NCBI GenBank assembly: GCA_018398815.1
Contig: CM031618.1
Coordinates: forward strand, 52,321,313-52,378,812
Direction of reading: 5' to 3'
DNA length: 57,500 bases
Origin: Conus ventricosus
Lineage: Eukaryota; Mollusca; Gastropoda; Neogastropoda; Conidae
Translations under genes and position numbers: made by a program
Part shown: piece by piece, positions 57,355 through 57,500 of the stretch
How positions within the stretch are numbered: the stretch's first letter is position 1
Layout: the number at the start of each line of letters is the position of its first letter
Notes under the pieces: model-generated
Seen by the model: the letters and a program-made list of their open reading frames with translations, nothing else
Told to the model about the DNA's origin: nothing
Databases searched by the model: none

Positions 57355-57500
57355 AAGCTTACGAAGAAGCTGTCGCGACCGACTGCCCACAACCTGCTTG
57401 CGGGCTTCAAAAAGGAGATCCTCTTTCTGTCCCTTAACCTTTGTATTAGCAGATTCCTGAATCCAACAAGGATAATTCCGTGAAGAGGAGGGAAAATTTT
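57355..57500 (-). pseudogene. Possible LINE ORF1 C-terminal fragment
   Basis: The minus frame reads NYPCWIQESANTKVKGQKED, then LLFEARKQVVGSRSRQ to a stop near 57355. The pattern resembles the stretch after the zinc knuckles in Jockey-type ORF1. The knuckles themselves would lie outside the window. Confidence 0.4.

Larger units (their letters stand above)
52701..57500 (-). mobile_element. Decayed Jockey/I-type LINE running off the window
   Basis: Read from right to left there are remains of ORF1, an AP endonuclease, a reverse transcriptase, an RNase H and a Cys-rich C-terminus, then a 3' UTR ending in a (TTATC)n-like tail at 52701-52717. Frames change many times and stops are frequent, so the copy is old or poorly sequenced. 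The last 70 bases match the short insertion at 12276. Confidence 0.8.

Noticed and set aside
52700..57500. Several small host genes suggested by short frames
   Set aside because: The frames fall in order as fragments of one minus-strand LINE, or are antisense shadows of it.

Overview
The window is eukaryotic nuclear DNA from an animal. Its genes have GT-AG introns. Its intergenic and intronic DNA is crowded with long (CA)n/(GT)n tracts, homopolymers, minisatellites with 24-108 bp units, tRNA-derived SINEs and decayed non-LTR retrotransposons. This texture fits a marine mollusc or another lophotrochozoan, but no marker in the window fixes the species. Several coding reads change frame at homopolymers, so some breaks may be sequence errors.

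Two host genes are supported, and they converge. Gene 1 is on the + strand from about 4.6 to 32.8 kb. I assemble ten exons whose intron phases all match. They encode a coiled-coil, Trp-containing protein with an acidic low-complexity middle and a Lys-rich C-terminus. It is tentatively like the axonemal protein AXDND1, and its 5' part lies outside the window. Gene 2 is on the - strand from 47,460 to 43,161. It is a complete three-exon gene for SSNA1/NA14, a 123-residue coiled-coil microtubule and basal-body protein. If the AXDND1 assignment holds, both genes are ciliary.

Layout: 1-1.1 kb, flank with a SINE. 1.1-4.5 kb, R2-like LINE on the - strand (zinc finger, RT, CCHC, restriction-like endonuclease) with two frameshifts. 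4.6-32.8 kb, gene 1, whose introns hold at least ten minisatellite arrays and four or five SINEs. 33.5-35.4 kb, a C-rich array and a 57-bp array. 36-41 kb, mostly unique DNA with a foldback element at 40.2 kb. 41.2-42.0 kb, a 41-bp array. 43.0-47.5 kb, SSNA1 with an intronic SINE. 47.8-50.7 kb, a 5'-truncated RTE-type LINE on the + strand, nested in a terminal-inverted-repeat element, followed by a 43-bp array to 51.5 kb. 52.7 kb to the window end, a heavily decayed Jockey/I-type LINE on the - strand.

The clearest structural observations are these. A 54-bp minisatellite copies the 5' splice site of a gene 1 exon six times. A second gene 1 splice donor is duplicated. A 74-bp LINE 3' tail with a 10-bp target duplication sits inside a minisatellite and matches the tail of the LINE at 52.7 kb. 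The RTE element has both target duplications and its host inverted repeats preserved. I found no wholly new multi-gene system.
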